DNA from: Corynebacterium kroppenstedtii
Lineage (GTDB): Bacteria; Actinomycetota; Actinomycetes; Mycobacteriales; Mycobacteriaceae
Assembly (NCBI RefSeq): GCF_003243515.1
Contig: NZ_QFRA01000015.1
Coordinates: forward strand, 1 to 43,266
Direction of reading: 5' to 3'
Length of the DNA: 43,266 nt
Made by a program: the position numbers and the translations under genes. Shown in pieces: positions 42,162 through 43,266 of the stretch. The notes beneath the pieces were generated by a model. It saw only the letters and a program-made list of their open reading frames with translations, searched no databases and had not been told where the DNA came from. Every line of letters begins with the position of its first letter. Position 1 is the first letter of the stretch.

Positions 42162-43266
42162 GTGGCAAAAAGAAGGATAGGTGGGCGCTCCCTCAATCCG
42201 ACACAGTTAGTGTCCATCGGGTTCTTTGGGCTCATCGTTATCGGTGCTCTAGCGCTGATGATGCCGTTTTCCAGTGTGACGCACACGGTGACTGACCCAT
42301 TAACAGCAATTTTTACGTCGACGTCGGCAGTCTCGCTGACAGGGCTGACCGTCGTGGATACGGGAGGCCACTGGAGCACCACGGGCAAGATCATCATTGC
42401 CACTCTCATTCAGCTCAGTGGCTTGGGGATCATGAGTTTGACCTCGTTAGCTGGGATGATTCTCACGGGGCGGTTCGGTCTTCGACTGCGGATGAATGCT
42501 GCTGCAGAAGGACGCACACTATCCATTGGCGACGTGAAGTCCACTCTCATTGCCACCCTCGGTTTTACAGCCTTGGTCGAAAGCGCTGTGACTCTGATGT
42601 TGGCATCGCGATTTGCTAACAAGTACGGAATGTCGGTTGACCGCGCCATGGGCGAAGGCCTTTTCCACGCGATTTCATCATTTAACAACGCGGGTTTCGG
42701 CCTCCGGAAAGACAACTTTGTTCCGTATGCTGCGGATGCTTGGATCCTCCTGCCCTTGGCCGGTTCCATCATCATTGGCGGTTTGGGCTTCCCGGTCCTT
42801 CGTGAACTGATCACGCGGCTGGGGATCCGCGTATCACGTGGCTGGAACTGGTCCAACCGAGACAAGCGACTAGGCCATCTCAGTGTGACGTCGCGCCTGA
42901 CGCTCATCGGAACCGCCGTTTTGGTCTTAGGCGGCTGGCTTGTGATCGGTGTCTTGGAATGGAACAAAGCCATGTCCGGAATGCCGATAGGTGAAAAAAT
43001 TCTCACCGCGTTTTTCCAATCCGTGACCCCTCGTACCGCGGGTTTCAATTCAGTGGATTACGGGCAGTTTCATCCGTCGACACTTTTTATCACTGACATT
43101 TTTATGTTCATCGGTGGCGGTTCTGCGGGAACTGCAGGCGGCATTAAGATCTCAACGCTTCTTGTCCTTGTGGCAGCGATGATTGCAGAATTCCGTGGCG
43201 AGACCGACACTGTCATTGGTCATCGGAAAATCTCCTATTCGGTTGTTCGGCAGGCGATGACAGTAT
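42162..43266 (+). CDS. ktrB: Potassium uptake channel subunit KtrB/TrkH type, truncated by window edge
   Basis: The open frame starts at GTG 42162 (V/M-A-K-R-R-I-G-G) and runs off the window after about 368 residues; no stop is visible. It is a member of the Trk/Ktr/HKT family, moving K+ with help from a cytoplasmic gating subunit. Four pore loops are seen in order: SLTGLTVVDTG (near 50), SSFNNAGFGL (near 172), TPRTAGFNSVD (near 288) and GGGSAGTAGGIKIST (near 320), each with the filter glycine. A stop at 42102 lies in frame upstream, with no ATG between, so GTG is the best start although no ribosome site is visible. A ktrA gene probably follows outside the window. Confidence 0.92.
   Translation, partial: MAKRRIGGRSLNPTQLVSIGFFGLIVIGALALMMPFSSVTHTVTDPLTAIFTSTSAVSLTGLTVVDTGGHWSTTGKIIIATLIQLSGLGIMSLTSLAGMILTGRFGLRLRMNAAAEGRTLSIGDVKSTLIATLGFTALVESAVTLMLASRFANKYGMSVDRAMGEGLFHAISSFNNAGFGLRKDNFVPYAADAWILLPLAGSIIIGGLGFPVLRELITRLGIRVSRGWNWSNRDKRLGHLSVTSRLTLIGTAVLVLGGWLVIGVLEWNKAMSGMPIGEKILTAFFQSVTPRTAGFNSVDYGQFHPSTLFITDIFMFIGGGSAGTAGGIKISTLLVLVAAMIAEFRGETDTVIGHRKISYSVVRQAMTV

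Overview
The window is a run of chromosomal core genes from a high-GC Gram-positive actinobacterium, almost certainly of the Corynebacterium family. Evidence: (i) the gene order TPR protein, HAD phosphatase, small protein, tlyA, nadK, recN, steA, steB, pyrG, Nudix, xerD, parA-like, scpA, scpB, rluB, cmk, der matches the Rv1691-Rv1713 block of Mycobacterium tuberculosis and its corynebacterial counterpart; (ii) secA2, pgsA2, odhI/garA, ftsR, a DUF151 gene and a second MerR gene match Rv1821-Rv1830; (iii) paired CBS-domain membrane proteins with gnd, a thioesterase and ndh match the Rv1841c-Rv1854c neighbourhood; (iv) the FHA protein is 143 residues long with Thr14-Thr15, as in corynebacterial OdhI. 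The species cannot be fixed from the sequence alone. No insertion sequence, prophage or CRISPR array was seen.

Layout. 1-313: upstream non-coding DNA with hairpins. 314-14833: a nearly continuous plus-strand block for translation and rRNA modification (tlyA), NAD phosphorylation, DNA repair (recN), cell separation (steA/steB), CTP synthesis (pyrG) and chromosome dimer resolution and segregation (xerD, parA-like, scpA/scpB). 14830-16942: a biotin cassette, bioA (frameshifted as read) and bioD, behind a BioQ-like palindrome and inserted between scpB and rluB. 17194-20481: rluB and a fused cmk-der gene with a long acidic linker. 20488-22110: minus-strand methyltransferase, tRNA-Pro(GGG) and rraA. 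22296-28545: secA2, pgsA2, a hairpin-rich gap, odhI, ftsR, the DUF151 gene and mcdR-like. 28587-35265: a compact minus-strand group of gnd, two CNNM-type CBS proteins, an unexplained conserved protein and a VWA protein. 35333-38927: thioesterase, ndh (minus) and a degenerate cyclopropane-synthase-like protein. 38866-43266: DedA, a purine phosphoribosyltransferase, an MHS-family transporter (all minus) and the start of a KtrB/TrkH potassium channel subunit cut by the window edge.

No wholly new system is evident. The most unusual points are: a Nudix gene whose only well-placed start codon is ACG; a one-base frameshift in bioA beside a clean BioQ-like operator; the Cmk-Der fusion; abrupt codon-composition boundaries inside cmk-der and secA2; a hairpin-rich leader before odhI; five AGTGTGA repeats before the second MerR gene; a cyclopropane synthase homologue that has lost its SAM motif; and a four-gene operon joining CNNM transporters to an uncharacterised protein and a VWA protein.
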